Origin: Gemmatimonadaceae bacterium
GTDB taxonomy: Bacteria; Gemmatimonadota; Gemmatimonadetes; Gemmatimonadales; Gemmatimonadaceae
Length of the DNA stretch: 13,792 nucleotides
NCBI GenBank assembly: GCA_025453855.1
Contig: JALOPO010000087.1
Coordinates: forward strand, 1 to 13,792
Direction of reading: 5' to 3'
A model generated the notes under the pieces. That model was given only the letters and a program-made list of their open reading frames with translations, was not told the origin of the DNA and searched no databases. Within the stretch, counting starts at the first letter, position 1. Every line of letters starts with the position of its first letter. Below, in pieces: positions 6,523 through 12,911 of the stretch. The translations under genes and the position numbers were made by a program.

Positions 6523-7611
6523 ATGGCCATCGACCTGACGCCCGAGACCAGCTTCCTCCCCTCGCCGCAGCTCGTCCCGCGCGAGGGCGATCTCTACGGC
6601 ATCGACGCCGCCCTGACCGAGGAGGAGCGTGCGATCCGCGACTCGGTGCGCCGTTTCGTCGACGATCGCATCCTGCCGATCATCGGCGACTGCTACGTGA
6701 ACGGCCGCTTCCCGAAGGAGCTGATCCCGGAGATGGCCGAGCTGGGCGTCTTCGGCGCCAACCTCCCCGAGGAGTACGGCTGCGCGGGGCTGAGCTCGGT
6801 CGCGTACGGGCTGATCATGCAGGAGCTCGAACGGAACCCGGGCGGCATGATCACGCGTGCGCGCCGTCAGGCCGACGGCTCGTGGGTGCTGAACGGCGCG
6901 AAGATGTGGATCACGAACGGCTCCACGGCGCAGGTCGCGATCATCTGGGCCAAGACCGAGGATGGTGACGACAGCGGCAAGTCGGTGCGCGGCTTCGTCG
7001 TCCCGACCGACGCGCCGGGCTTCACGGCGAAGGACCAGAAGGGGAAGCTCTCGCTCAAGGCGAGCGACACGTCCGAGCTGGTGCTGGTCGACGTCCACGT
7101 GCCGGCCGACGCCATCCTGCCGAACGTGCAGGGGCTCAAGGGGCCGCTCTCCTGCCTCACGCAGGCGCGCTACGGGATCTCGTGGGGGGCGATCGGCGCC
7201 GCCATGGCGTGCTTCGAGGAGGCGACGGCCTACGCAAAGACGCGCATCATGTTCGACAAGCCGATCGGCGCCTTCCAGATCCAGCAGGTGCGCCTGGCCG
7301 ACATGCTCACCGAGATCGTGAAGGGGCAGCTCCTCTCGCTGCACCTCGGCCGCATGAAGGACCTGGGGACCTTCTCGCCGGTGCAGGTGAGCCTCGCCAA
7401 GCGCAACAACGTGAGTGTCGCGACCGACATCGCCCGCGAGGCGCGCCGCCTGCTCGGCGGCAACGGCATCCTGGCCGAGTACCACAGCATGCGGCACATG
7501 GCGAACCTCGAGTCGGTCTACACCTACGAGGGAACGCACGACGTGCACTCGCTGATCCTCGGCCAGGCGGTGACCGGGCTCGCGGCGTTCAAGTACGCCA
7601 CACTGGGATGA
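6523..7611 (+). CDS. Acyl-CoA dehydrogenase, glutaryl-CoA dehydrogenase type, with an internal in-frame deletion
   Basis: A 362-residue protein that matches glutaryl-CoA dehydrogenase over most of its length. Matching blocks include GELGVFG-like MAELGVFGAN (71-80), YGCAGLSSVAYGL (85-97), LNGAKMWITNG, the LKGPLSCLTQARYGISWGAIGA segment, ADMLTEI and LLGGNGI. The catalytic base is Glu336 in YTYEGTHDVHSL. These enzymes oxidise the acyl-CoA with FAD and pass electrons to EtfAB. ELER (101-104) is followed directly by NPGGM (105-109). In the family about 54 residues stand between these two points, including the TEP..GS flavin motif and the Arg/Ser segment that binds the glutaryl carboxylate. Unless this is an assembly error, activity is doubtful. 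The frame stays open on both sides. The start has GAGG five bases upstream. Confidence 0.82.
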   Translation: MAIDLTPETSFLPSPQLVPREGDLYGIDAALTEEERAIRDSVRRFVDDRILPIIGDCYVNGRFPKELIPEMAELGVFGANLPEEYGCAGLSSVAYGLIMQELERNPGGMITRARRQADGSWVLNGAKMWITNGSTAQVAIIWAKTEDGDDSGKSVRGFVVPTDAPGFTAKDQKGKLSLKASDTSELVLVDVHVPADAILPNVQGLKGPLSCLTQARYGISWGAIGAAMACFEEATAYAKTRIMFDKPIGAFQIQQVRLADMLTEIVKGQLLSLHLGRMKDLGTFSPVQVSLAKRNNVSVATDIAREARRLLGGNGILAEYHSMRHMANLESVYTYEGTHDVHSLILGQAVTGLAAFKYATLG

Positions 7612-7792
7612 CGCGGCGATGACCACGATGGGTTGGTGCGTGCCGAGCCACGGCCGATGCCATGTTCACCTGCTCAGTCACCGTGATGCGCACCGCATGA
7701 TCCATCCGTTCTCGAGGTTGTTCCCTGCCGTTTCCTGATCTGCCCTGCTCTTCGCTGCTGTTCGACCAGCTTTTCACCGCACGGAACAGGGA
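7612..7792. other. Convergent intergenic stretch of unusual composition, no gene called
   Basis: These 181 bp between the acyl-CoA dehydrogenase and the SDR are visibly less GC-rich than their surroundings. They contain pyrimidine-rich runs on the plus strand (about 7718-7775). A short hairpin, GCTG (7757-7760) with CAGC (7767-7770) followed by TTTT (7771-7774), could be a weak terminator for the plus-strand gene. CTGATC at about 7736 and the inverted GATCAG at about 7791 flank the pyrimidine tract. The minus-strand frame across it (62 codons) has no family resemblance and is not called. Confidence 0.35.
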
Positions 7793-8581
7793 TCAGCCTC
7801 GATCGCGACGGTAGGTGCGCGAGAGCCGCTCCACGAGCCAGAGCGGAAGATGGCGCGCGAGGAAGACGAGCGTCTTGTAGACCGCTCCGGGGATGACCAC
7901 CACCGGGCCGCCGCGGGCCAGCGTGTCGAGCGAGGTGCGCACCACGTCGGCGGCGGGCATCCACATCCAGGCCGGGGTGCGGCCGCGCTGGTCGAAGCCC
8001 ATGCGGTCGTGGAACTCGGTGCTCGTGAAGCCCGGGCAGAGCGCCTGCGCGCGCACGCCGGTGCCCTTGAGTTCGACGGCGAGGCCCATCATGTAGACGC
8101 GCTGCCAGGTCTTGGTCGCGCAGTAGTTCACGTTGCCGCCCGCCGCGAGGAAGCTGGCCACGCTCGCGACGGTGATGACACCGCCCGCGCGCCGGTGCAG
8201 CAGGCCGGGGAGTGCGGCGCGCGTGAGGCGATGCACCGCGTCGACGTGCAGCACGAGCATCCGTCGCTGCGCCGCCGGGTCGCTCGAGACGAGCGTGCCG
8301 GTGGTGCCGAAGCCGGCGTTGTTCACGAGCAGCGAGAGCGCGGGGCGTTCGGCGATCGCGCGCTCGACGGCGGCGATGCCGTCGTCGGCGGAGAGGTCGG
8401 CGACCAGCGGCGTGAAGGTGATCCCGTGCCGCGCGCGGAGCTCCTCGGCCATCGCCTGCAGTCGCACCCCGTCGCGCGCCACACCGATCAGGTCATGACC
8501 GCCTGCGGCGAGCTGGCGGCAGTACTCCGCGCCGATGCCGGCGGTGGCGCCGGTGACGAGGGCGAGGGGGCGGTCGGACAT
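7793..8581 (-). CDS. Short-chain dehydrogenase/reductase (SDR)
   Basis: A 262-residue classical SDR. The Rossmann glycine motif is TGATAGIG (10-17). Arg36 follows the second strand, which favours NADP(H). Asp62 in VADLS contacts the adenine and NNAG lies at 87-90. The catalytic triad is Ser140, Tyr153 and Lys157 (NYCATK). Conserved CPGFTSTEFHDR follows. The C-terminus (GAVYKTLVFLARHLPLWLVERLSRTYRR) is hydrophobic and basic, which could give peripheral membrane contact, as in DltE/YqjQ-like SDRs. Substrate cannot be assigned. ATG 8581 is chosen because MSDRPLALVTGA is the normal N-terminus. The longer open frame runs back through the palindromic repeat and is not credible. No Shine-Dalgarno is seen. 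The gene is transcribed against both neighbours and is not part of the Etf operon. Confidence 0.9.
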   Translation of the reverse strand: MSDRPLALVTGATAGIGAEYCRQLAAGGHDLIGVARDGVRLQAMAEELRARHGITFTPLVADLSADDGIAAVERAIAERPALSLLVNNAGFGTTGTLVSSDPAAQRRMLVLHVDAVHRLTRAALPGLLHRRAGGVITVASVASFLAAGGNVNYCATKTWQRVYMMGLAVELKGTGVRAQALCPGFTSTEFHDRMGFDQRGRTPAWMWMPAADVVRTSLDTLARGGPVVVIPGAVYKTLVFLARHLPLWLVERLSRTYRRDRG

Positions 8582-8676
8582 GTCGGCGCAGGGTCGCGGG
8601 AGCGTGCAGGGACGAGCGGGCGGGTCAATGTCACCGTCGCCCGCACGGTCCGGGAGCGGGTGGCGCGCGCGGTCAT

Positions 8677-8768
8677 GGTGCCGGGCACCTCTGTCCCCGC
8701 CGCAGCCCTGCGCCCACGCGCGCTGACGGGCGCCGCCACCGCGCAGGGGGACAGAGGTGCCTGGCACC
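8677..8768. repeat. REPIN-like element: inverted pair of the 22-bp palindromic repeat
   Basis: The left copy (8677-8698) is in minus orientation and the right copy (8747-8768) in plus orientation, with a 48-bp GC-rich spacer. Read in plus orientation both are GGGGACAGA followed by GGTGCCYGGCACC, differing at one base (C left, T right). The right copy is identical to a copy within the SprT-like gene about 3 kb away. Two head-to-head palindromic copies around a unique spacer are the hallmark of REPIN elements mobilised by REP-associated tyrosine transposases. No such transposase is in the window. Confidence 0.8.
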
Positions 8769-8801
8769 GCGGCGGCACCGCGGCGGGGCGGCCGCGTCCC
8801 G

Positions 8802-8827
8802 ACCACCCGGTGGTGCCCGGTAACCGG
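8802..8827. promoter_or_regulatory. Two adjacent small palindromes, possible operator for the etf genes
   Basis: ACCACC-C-GGTGGT (8802-8814) and CCGGT-A-ACCGG (8817-8827) lie side by side just upstream of the candidate -10 box at 8837. Their position between the -35 and -10 regions suits a repressor site, but the arms are short and GC-rich DNA produces such palindromes by chance. Confidence 0.25.
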
Positions 8828-8836
8828 CATTCCCGC

Positions 8837-8842
8837 TAGCTT
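8837..8842 (+). promoter_or_regulatory. Candidate -10 box for the etfB-etfA operon
   Basis: TAGCTT at 8837-8842, in the context CCGCTAGCTTCC, differs from TATCTT by one base. It would start a transcript near 8849, leaving a leader of about 49 bases to GTG 8898. The leader includes GGAGA at 8885-8889. No -35 hexamer is apparent. Confidence 0.35.
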
Positions 8843-8897
8843 CCGGTCGCGCAGTTCCGCGCTTTTTCACAGCCACATCCCCGCGGAGACACCAGCG

Positions 8898-9653
8898 GTG
8901 AAGATCGCCGTGTGCATCAAGCGCGTGCCCGACATGGGCGCGCGATTCAAGATCGGCGCCGATGGCGCCTCGATCGACGAGACGGGCCTCAAGTTCGACA
9001 TGAGCGACTTCGACGAGTGGGCGGTCGAGGCGGCGCTCCAGCTGGCGGAGAAGCACGCGGGGAGCACCGTCACCGTGATCTCGCTCGGCCCCGACAGCGT
9101 GCAGGAGACGCTCCGCAAGGCGCTCGCGATGGGGGCCGATGCCGCGGTACAGCTCAAGGCCGAGAGCGTGCCGGCCGGCGGCTTCGCCGTCGCGCAGGCG
9201 CTCGCCGCCGAACTGAAGGACGGCGGCTACGACCTCATCCTCTTCGGCCGCCTGGCCGTCGACAGCGCCGCCGGCATCACCGGGCCGATGGTCGCCGAGC
9301 TCCTCGGCCTGCCGTGCGCGACCGCGCTCTGCAAGCTCGACGTGCAGGGGACGAGCGCCACCGGCGAGCGCCAGATCGAGGGCGGCGTCGAGCAGCTCGC
9401 CTTCCCGCTCCCCGCGGTGTGCACCATCGACCAGGGGCTCGTGGTGCAGGCGCGCTATCCGTCGCTCAAGGGAATCATGGCCGCCAAGAAGAAGCCGCTC
9501 GCCAGCAAGCCCGCGGCACTCGGCGGCGTCGGCGTGACGATCACGAAGATGGAGCTCCCCGCGGAGCGCGCCGCCGGCCGCATCGTCGGCGAGGGGGCGG
9601 ACGCGGTGCCCGAACTCGTGCGGCTCCTCCAGACCGAAGCGAAGGTGCTCTGA
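8898..9653 (+). CDS. etfB: Electron transfer flavoprotein beta subunit
   Basis: A 251-residue protein, the usual EtfB length. It begins with MKIAVCIKRVPD, starting at GTG 8898 with GGAGA eight bases upstream. The conserved block MSDFDEWAVEAAL, then VTVISLGPDSVQETLRKALAMGAD, is typical, as is LFGRLAVDSAAGITGPMVAELLG (from residue 115), the AMP-binding region of the family. EtfB binds AMP structurally and, with EtfA, carries electrons in the cytoplasm from acyl-CoA dehydrogenases to a membrane oxidoreductase. The open frame extends upstream through the palindromic repeat, but those residues do not belong to the family. etfA starts one base after the stop. I see nothing that marks it as a bifurcating FixA-type subunit, and no fixC/fixX genes accompany it. 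Confidence 0.95.
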   Translation: MKIAVCIKRVPDMGARFKIGADGASIDETGLKFDMSDFDEWAVEAALQLAEKHAGSTVTVISLGPDSVQETLRKALAMGADAAVQLKAESVPAGGFAVAQALAAELKDGGYDLILFGRLAVDSAAGITGPMVAELLGLPCATALCKLDVQGTSATGERQIEGGVEQLAFPLPAVCTIDQGLVVQARYPSLKGIMAAKKKPLASKPAALGGVGVTITKMELPAERAAGRIVGEGADAVPELVRLLQTEAKVL

Positions 9654-9654
9654 C

Positions 9655-10641
9655 ATGGCGAACGTGCTTGTGGTGGCCGAGGCGCGCGGTGGCGCGCTGA
9701 AGAAGGTGGCGTTCGAGGCGACGACGGCGGCGCGCACGATCGCCGACGCGAGCGGCGGACAGGTGCACGCGGTGCTCGTCGGTGCGCCGGGCATCGCCGC
9801 CGAGGCGTCGAAGCTCGGCGCGACCGGCGCCGATGTGGTGCACGTCTGCGAGCATCCCGCGCTCGAGCAGTTCGATGCCGAGGTGCTCGCGGCGACCGTC
9901 GCCGCAGCCGCCGGTGCGACCGCCGCGCGGGCGATCGTCGTCGGCGGCACGGCGATGGGGCAGGACATCGCGCCGCGCGTCGCCGCCAAGCTCGGTGTCG
10001 GCGTGGCCGCGGACGCCACCGAGGTGACGATGGATGGCGACGCGATCGTCATCCGCCATCCGATGGCGACCGGCAAGGTGATCGCGACGCTCGCCGCGAG
10101 CGGGCCGGTGGCCGTGATCACCGTGCGGCCGGGCGCGCTCGCGGTCGGCACCGAGGCGCGCGCCGGCACGGTGCAGTCGCTTGCGCCGGCGCTCGACCCG
10201 GCCGCGTCGCGCGTGAAGGTGACGAAGCTCACGACGGGTGGCGGCGGCAAGCTCGATCTCGCCGAGGCGCCGGTGGTGGTGAGCGGTGGGCGCGGCCTCA
10301 AGGCGCCCGAGAACTTCAAGCTCGTCGAGGAGCTCGCCGACGCGTTCGGCAATGCGGCGGTCGGGGCGACGCGCGCCGTCACCGACGACGGCTGGCGTCC
10401 GCACAGCGACCAGATCGGCCAGACGGGCCGGCAGGTCGCGCCCAATCTCTACGTGGCGGTCGGCATCAGCGGCGCGATCCAGCACGTGGCGGGGATGCGC
10501 AACAGCAAGACGATCGTCGCGATCAACAAGGACAAGGACGCCCCGATCTTCAAGGTCGCCGACTACGGGATCGTGGGCGACGTGTTCGAGATCGTGCCGA
10601 AGTTCACCGAGATGGTGAAGGCGGCGCGCGCGCAGCGCTGA
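9655..10641 (+). CDS. etfA: Electron transfer flavoprotein alpha subunit
   Basis: A 328-residue EtfA. The N-terminal domain (MANVLVVAEARGG) pairs with EtfB. The C-terminal FAD domain shows SGGRGLKAPENF from Ser210, then the family signature from Gln253, QIGQTGRQVAPNLYVAVGIS, followed by GAIQHVAGM, and finally SKTIVAINKDKDAPIFKVAD. The Arg of SGGRG and the GQTG segment contact FAD in known structures. The start lies one base past the etfB stop, so both are made from one message. A strong stem-loop begins 8 bases after the etfA stop, before the membrane oxidoreductase gene that likely takes its electrons. Confidence 0.95.
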   Translation: MANVLVVAEARGGALKKVAFEATTAARTIADASGGQVHAVLVGAPGIAAEASKLGATGADVVHVCEHPALEQFDAEVLAATVAAAAGATAARAIVVGGTAMGQDIAPRVAAKLGVGVAADATEVTMDGDAIVIRHPMATGKVIATLAASGPVAVITVRPGALAVGTEARAGTVQSLAPALDPAASRVKVTKLTTGGGGKLDLAEAPVVVSGGRGLKAPENFKLVEELADAFGNAAVGATRAVTDDGWRPHSDQIGQTGRQVAPNLYVAVGISGAIQHVAGMRNSKTIVAINKDKDAPIFKVADYGIVGDVFEIVPKFTEMVKAARAQR

Positions 10642-10648
10642 CCGCGCG

Positions 10649-10688
10649 CGTCACCGGCCGGCGCGGCGTGTCGCGTCGTCCGGTGACG
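10649..10688 (+). other. Intercistronic stem-loop just after etfA
   Basis: CGTCACCGG (10649-10657) and CCGGTGACG (10680-10688) form a perfect 9-bp stem around a 22-nt loop, itself GC-rich. It starts 8 bases after the etfA stop. No U-tract follows, so it is not a classical intrinsic terminator. It may stabilise the etfBA message, or act in partial termination or processing. Confidence 0.5.
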
Positions 10689-10750
10689 GTGCCTCGACAC
10701 GACGGCAGTGTTCGCGGCTCGCTCCGCGCGACGGCGGGGCGGGCCCGGTG

Positions 10751-10774
10751 GACGACGGGGACCGCCCCGTCGTC
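10751..10774 (+). other. Strong leader hairpin ahead of the etfD-like gene
   Basis: GACGACGGGG (10751-10760) pairs perfectly with CCCCGTCGTC (10765-10774) around the tetraloop ACCG. GTGG before and CCAC after could extend it past a small bulge. It ends about ten bases before the GGGA ribosome site (10784-10787) of the downstream gene, so it could insulate or modulate translation. No U-tract follows. Confidence 0.5.
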
Positions 10775-10792
10775 GTCTCCACAGGGATCGCC

Positions 10793-12892
10793 ATGACCGG
10801 CCAGAACGTCGCCTTCCTGCTCGTCCTCGTCGTCGCGGTCAGCTTCTTCAGCTACTCGATCCAGCGCGCGCTGCGCACGCTGCGCGTCGGCTTGCCGGAG
10901 CAGCGCCTCGACGCCCCCGGGCGGCGCACGTGGAACCTGCTCACGATCGGCTTCGCGCAGTCGAAGATCCTGCGCGAGCGCGGCGCGGGCGTGAGCCACG
11001 CGGCGGTCTTCTGGGGCTTCCTCGTCCTCACCGCGGGGACGGCCGAGATCCTGCTGCAGGGCGTGTGGCCCGGCTTCGGCTACGAGCACCTCCTTCCGCG
11101 CCCGCTCTGGCAGCTGTTCATGCTCAGCCAGGAAGTGTTCGCGGTGATCGTGCTCGCGGCGGTGAGCTGGCTCCTCTGGCGCCGCCTCGTCGCCCCGCCG
11201 AAGCGGCTGCAGGGCGAGGAGATCCACTCCACCGAGGCGGTCATCATCCTCGGCGTGATCGCGGCGCTGATGGTGACGCTCTTCACCACCGGCGCCTTCG
11301 AGTACGTCGCACGCGAGGGGGTGCGCGCCACGCACTTCGGCTGGTTCCGCCCGATCGCGACGGCGCTCGGTGGTGCGTTCGGCGCCCTGTCGCTCGGCAC
11401 CGCCGAGACGCTGCGCGACGTCTCGTGGTGGGCGCACGCGCTGCTGGTGCTCGGCTTCCTGAACTTCCTCCCGTACGGCAAGCACTTCCACGTCGTCAAC
11501 TCGCTGATCAACGTCTGGTTCAGCAACACCAGCGGGCCGGGGACCGTCGGCGCGATGAAGCCGATGGACCTCGAGGCCGAGGTGGAGTCGTTCGGCGCCA
11601 GCGACGTGGAGCAGCTCACCTGGAAGAACCTGCTCGACGGCTATGCCTGCACCGAGTGCGGGCGCTGCACCGCCGCCTGCCCGGCGAACATCACCGGCAA
11701 GGTGCTCAGCCCGCGCAAGATCGTCACCGACACGCGCGACCGGCTGCGCGAGAAGGCGCCGTACGTGGTCGGGGAGCTCGACGTCGAGGGGAGCGCGGAG
11801 GCGATGCGCCTTGCCCCGGGTGCGCAGGCGGTGCTCGACAATCGCCTGCTCGACAACTGGATCACCGAGGCGGAGCTCTGGGCCTGCACGAGCTGCCGCG
11901 CCTGCGTGCAGGAGTGCCCGGTCTCCATCGATCAGCTCGAGATCATCAACGAGCTGCGGCGCGCGCTGGTGCTCAACGAGTCGCGCTTCCCCGAGGAGGT
12001 GCTCCCGACCTTCGAGAGCCTCGAGCGCAACGGCTCGCCGTGGGCCTTCAGCCCCGCCGACCGTGCGCAGTGGGCCGAGGGGCTCGACATCCCGACCATG
12101 GCCGAGAAGCTCGAGCGCGGCGAGCGCCCCGAGATCCTCTTCTGGGTCGGCTGCATGGGGAGCTTCGACGACCGCGCGAAGAAGATCACCGTCGCCTTCG
12201 CGCGCATCCTGCAGGCGGCCAACGTCGACTTCGCGATCCTCGGCCAGGAGGAGACGTGCCACGGCGACCCGGCGCGGCGCCTCGGCAACGAGTACCTGTA
12301 CCAGGTGCTGGCCAAGGGGACCATCGAGACGCTCGACCGCTACGAGGTGAAGACGATCGTCACCTTCTGCCCGCACTGCTTCCACCAGATGGGGAACGAG
12401 TTCCCGCAGCTGGGCGGGAACTACGAGGTGATCCACCACAGCACGTACATCGAGCGGCTGCTGGAGGCCAACCTCGTCCCGCTGCAGACGGAGCATGGGA
12501 AGCGGCTGACGATGGCCTACCACGACAGCTGCTACCTCGGCCGCTACAACGACGTCTACGATGCGCCGCGCGAGACGCTCCGGCGCGCGCTCCCCGTCGT
12601 GAATCTCGTCGAGCCGGCACGCACGAAGAGCCGCGGCCTCTGCTGCGGCGCGGGGGGCGGGCGGATGTTCATCGACGAGAAGGAAGGGAAGCGCATCAAC
12701 ATCGAGCGCACTGAGGAGCTGGTGGCCACCGGGGCGGAGACGATCGCGGTGGCGTGTCCCTTCTGCATGACGATGATGGTCGACGGCGTGGCCAAGCTGG
12801 AGGCGGACGTGAACGTCCTCGACATCAGCGAGGTGGTGGCGGCCCAGCTCGACCCGGCGCACGAGCGCGCGCCGCTCGTGGCCGGCGACTGA
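10793..12892 (+). CDS. etfD: Membrane-bound FeS/cytochrome b oxidoreductase, EtfD/EMO-type ETF:quinone oxidoreductase
   Basis: A 699-residue fusion. The first 240 residues hold about six membrane segments (6-22, 70-88, 105-129, 148-168, 184-203, 212-228) with candidate haem ligands His69, His215, His231 and His233, like a NarI-type cytochrome b domain. Two 4Fe-4S motifs follow: C286-C289-C292-C296 and C365-C368-C371-C375. Next come two CCG (HdrD/DUF224) cysteine-rich domains. The first is degenerate (VGCMGS, EETCHGDPARR, CPHC). The second is full (HDSCYLGRYNDVYDAPR, LCCGAGGGRM, CPFC). This architecture is known from EtfD (mycobacteria) and EMO proteins, which pass electrons from EtfAB to menaquinone. 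Its place directly after etfBA supports that role. ATG 10793 is chosen for the AGGGA site before it. GTG 10748 would add 15 non-membrane residues overlapping a hairpin. Confidence 0.88.
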   Translation: MTGQNVAFLLVLVVAVSFFSYSIQRALRTLRVGLPEQRLDAPGRRTWNLLTIGFAQSKILRERGAGVSHAAVFWGFLVLTAGTAEILLQGVWPGFGYEHLLPRPLWQLFMLSQEVFAVIVLAAVSWLLWRRLVAPPKRLQGEEIHSTEAVIILGVIAALMVTLFTTGAFEYVAREGVRATHFGWFRPIATALGGAFGALSLGTAETLRDVSWWAHALLVLGFLNFLPYGKHFHVVNSLINVWFSNTSGPGTVGAMKPMDLEAEVESFGASDVEQLTWKNLLDGYACTECGRCTAACPANITGKVLSPRKIVTDTRDRLREKAPYVVGELDVEGSAEAMRLAPGAQAVLDNRLLDNWITEAELWACTSCRACVQECPVSIDQLEIINELRRALVLNESRFPEEVLPTFESLERNGSPWAFSPADRAQWAEGLDIPTMAEKLERGERPEILFWVGCMGSFDDRAKKITVAFARILQAANVDFAILGQEETCHGDPARRLGNEYLYQVLAKGTIETLDRYEVKTIVTFCPHCFHQMGNEFPQLGGNYEVIHHSTYIERLLEANLVPLQTEHGKRLTMAYHDSCYLGRYNDVYDAPRETLRRALPVVNLVEPARTKSRGLCCGAGGGRMFIDEKEGKRINIERTEELVATGAETIAVACPFCMTMMVDGVAKLEADVNVLDISEVVAAQLDPAHERAPLVAGD

Positions 12893-12911
12893 CGGCGCGG
12901 CGACGAGGCGC

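Larger units (their letters stand above)
8582..8897. other. Divergent intergenic region between the SDR gene and etfB
   Basis: This 316-bp gap holds no gene. From left to right it contains the presumed SDR promoter side with no recognisable box, an inverted pair of the 22-bp palindromic repeat (8677-8768), two small palindromes (8802-8814 and 8817-8827), a TAGCTT box (8837-8842), and the etfB ribosome site GGAGA (8885-8889). Confidence 0.7.

Noticed and set aside
7589..7777. 62-codon minus-strand frame in the convergent gap
   Set aside because: No ribosome site or family resemblance, and it overlaps the end of the acyl-CoA dehydrogenase gene. Described as intergenic instead.
8582..8830. N-terminal extension of the SDR frame
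   Set aside because: It would run through the palindromic repeat and add 83 residues before the standard SDR N-terminus.
10748..10792. GTG start for the etfD-like gene
   Set aside because: It would begin right at the leader hairpin without a ribosome site. ATG 10793 has AGGGA nearby and leads straight into the first membrane helix.
8898..12892. FixABCX-type electron-bifurcating complex
   Set aside because: No FixC flavoprotein or FixX ferredoxin follows. The third gene is a cytochrome b/CCG fusion of EtfD type.
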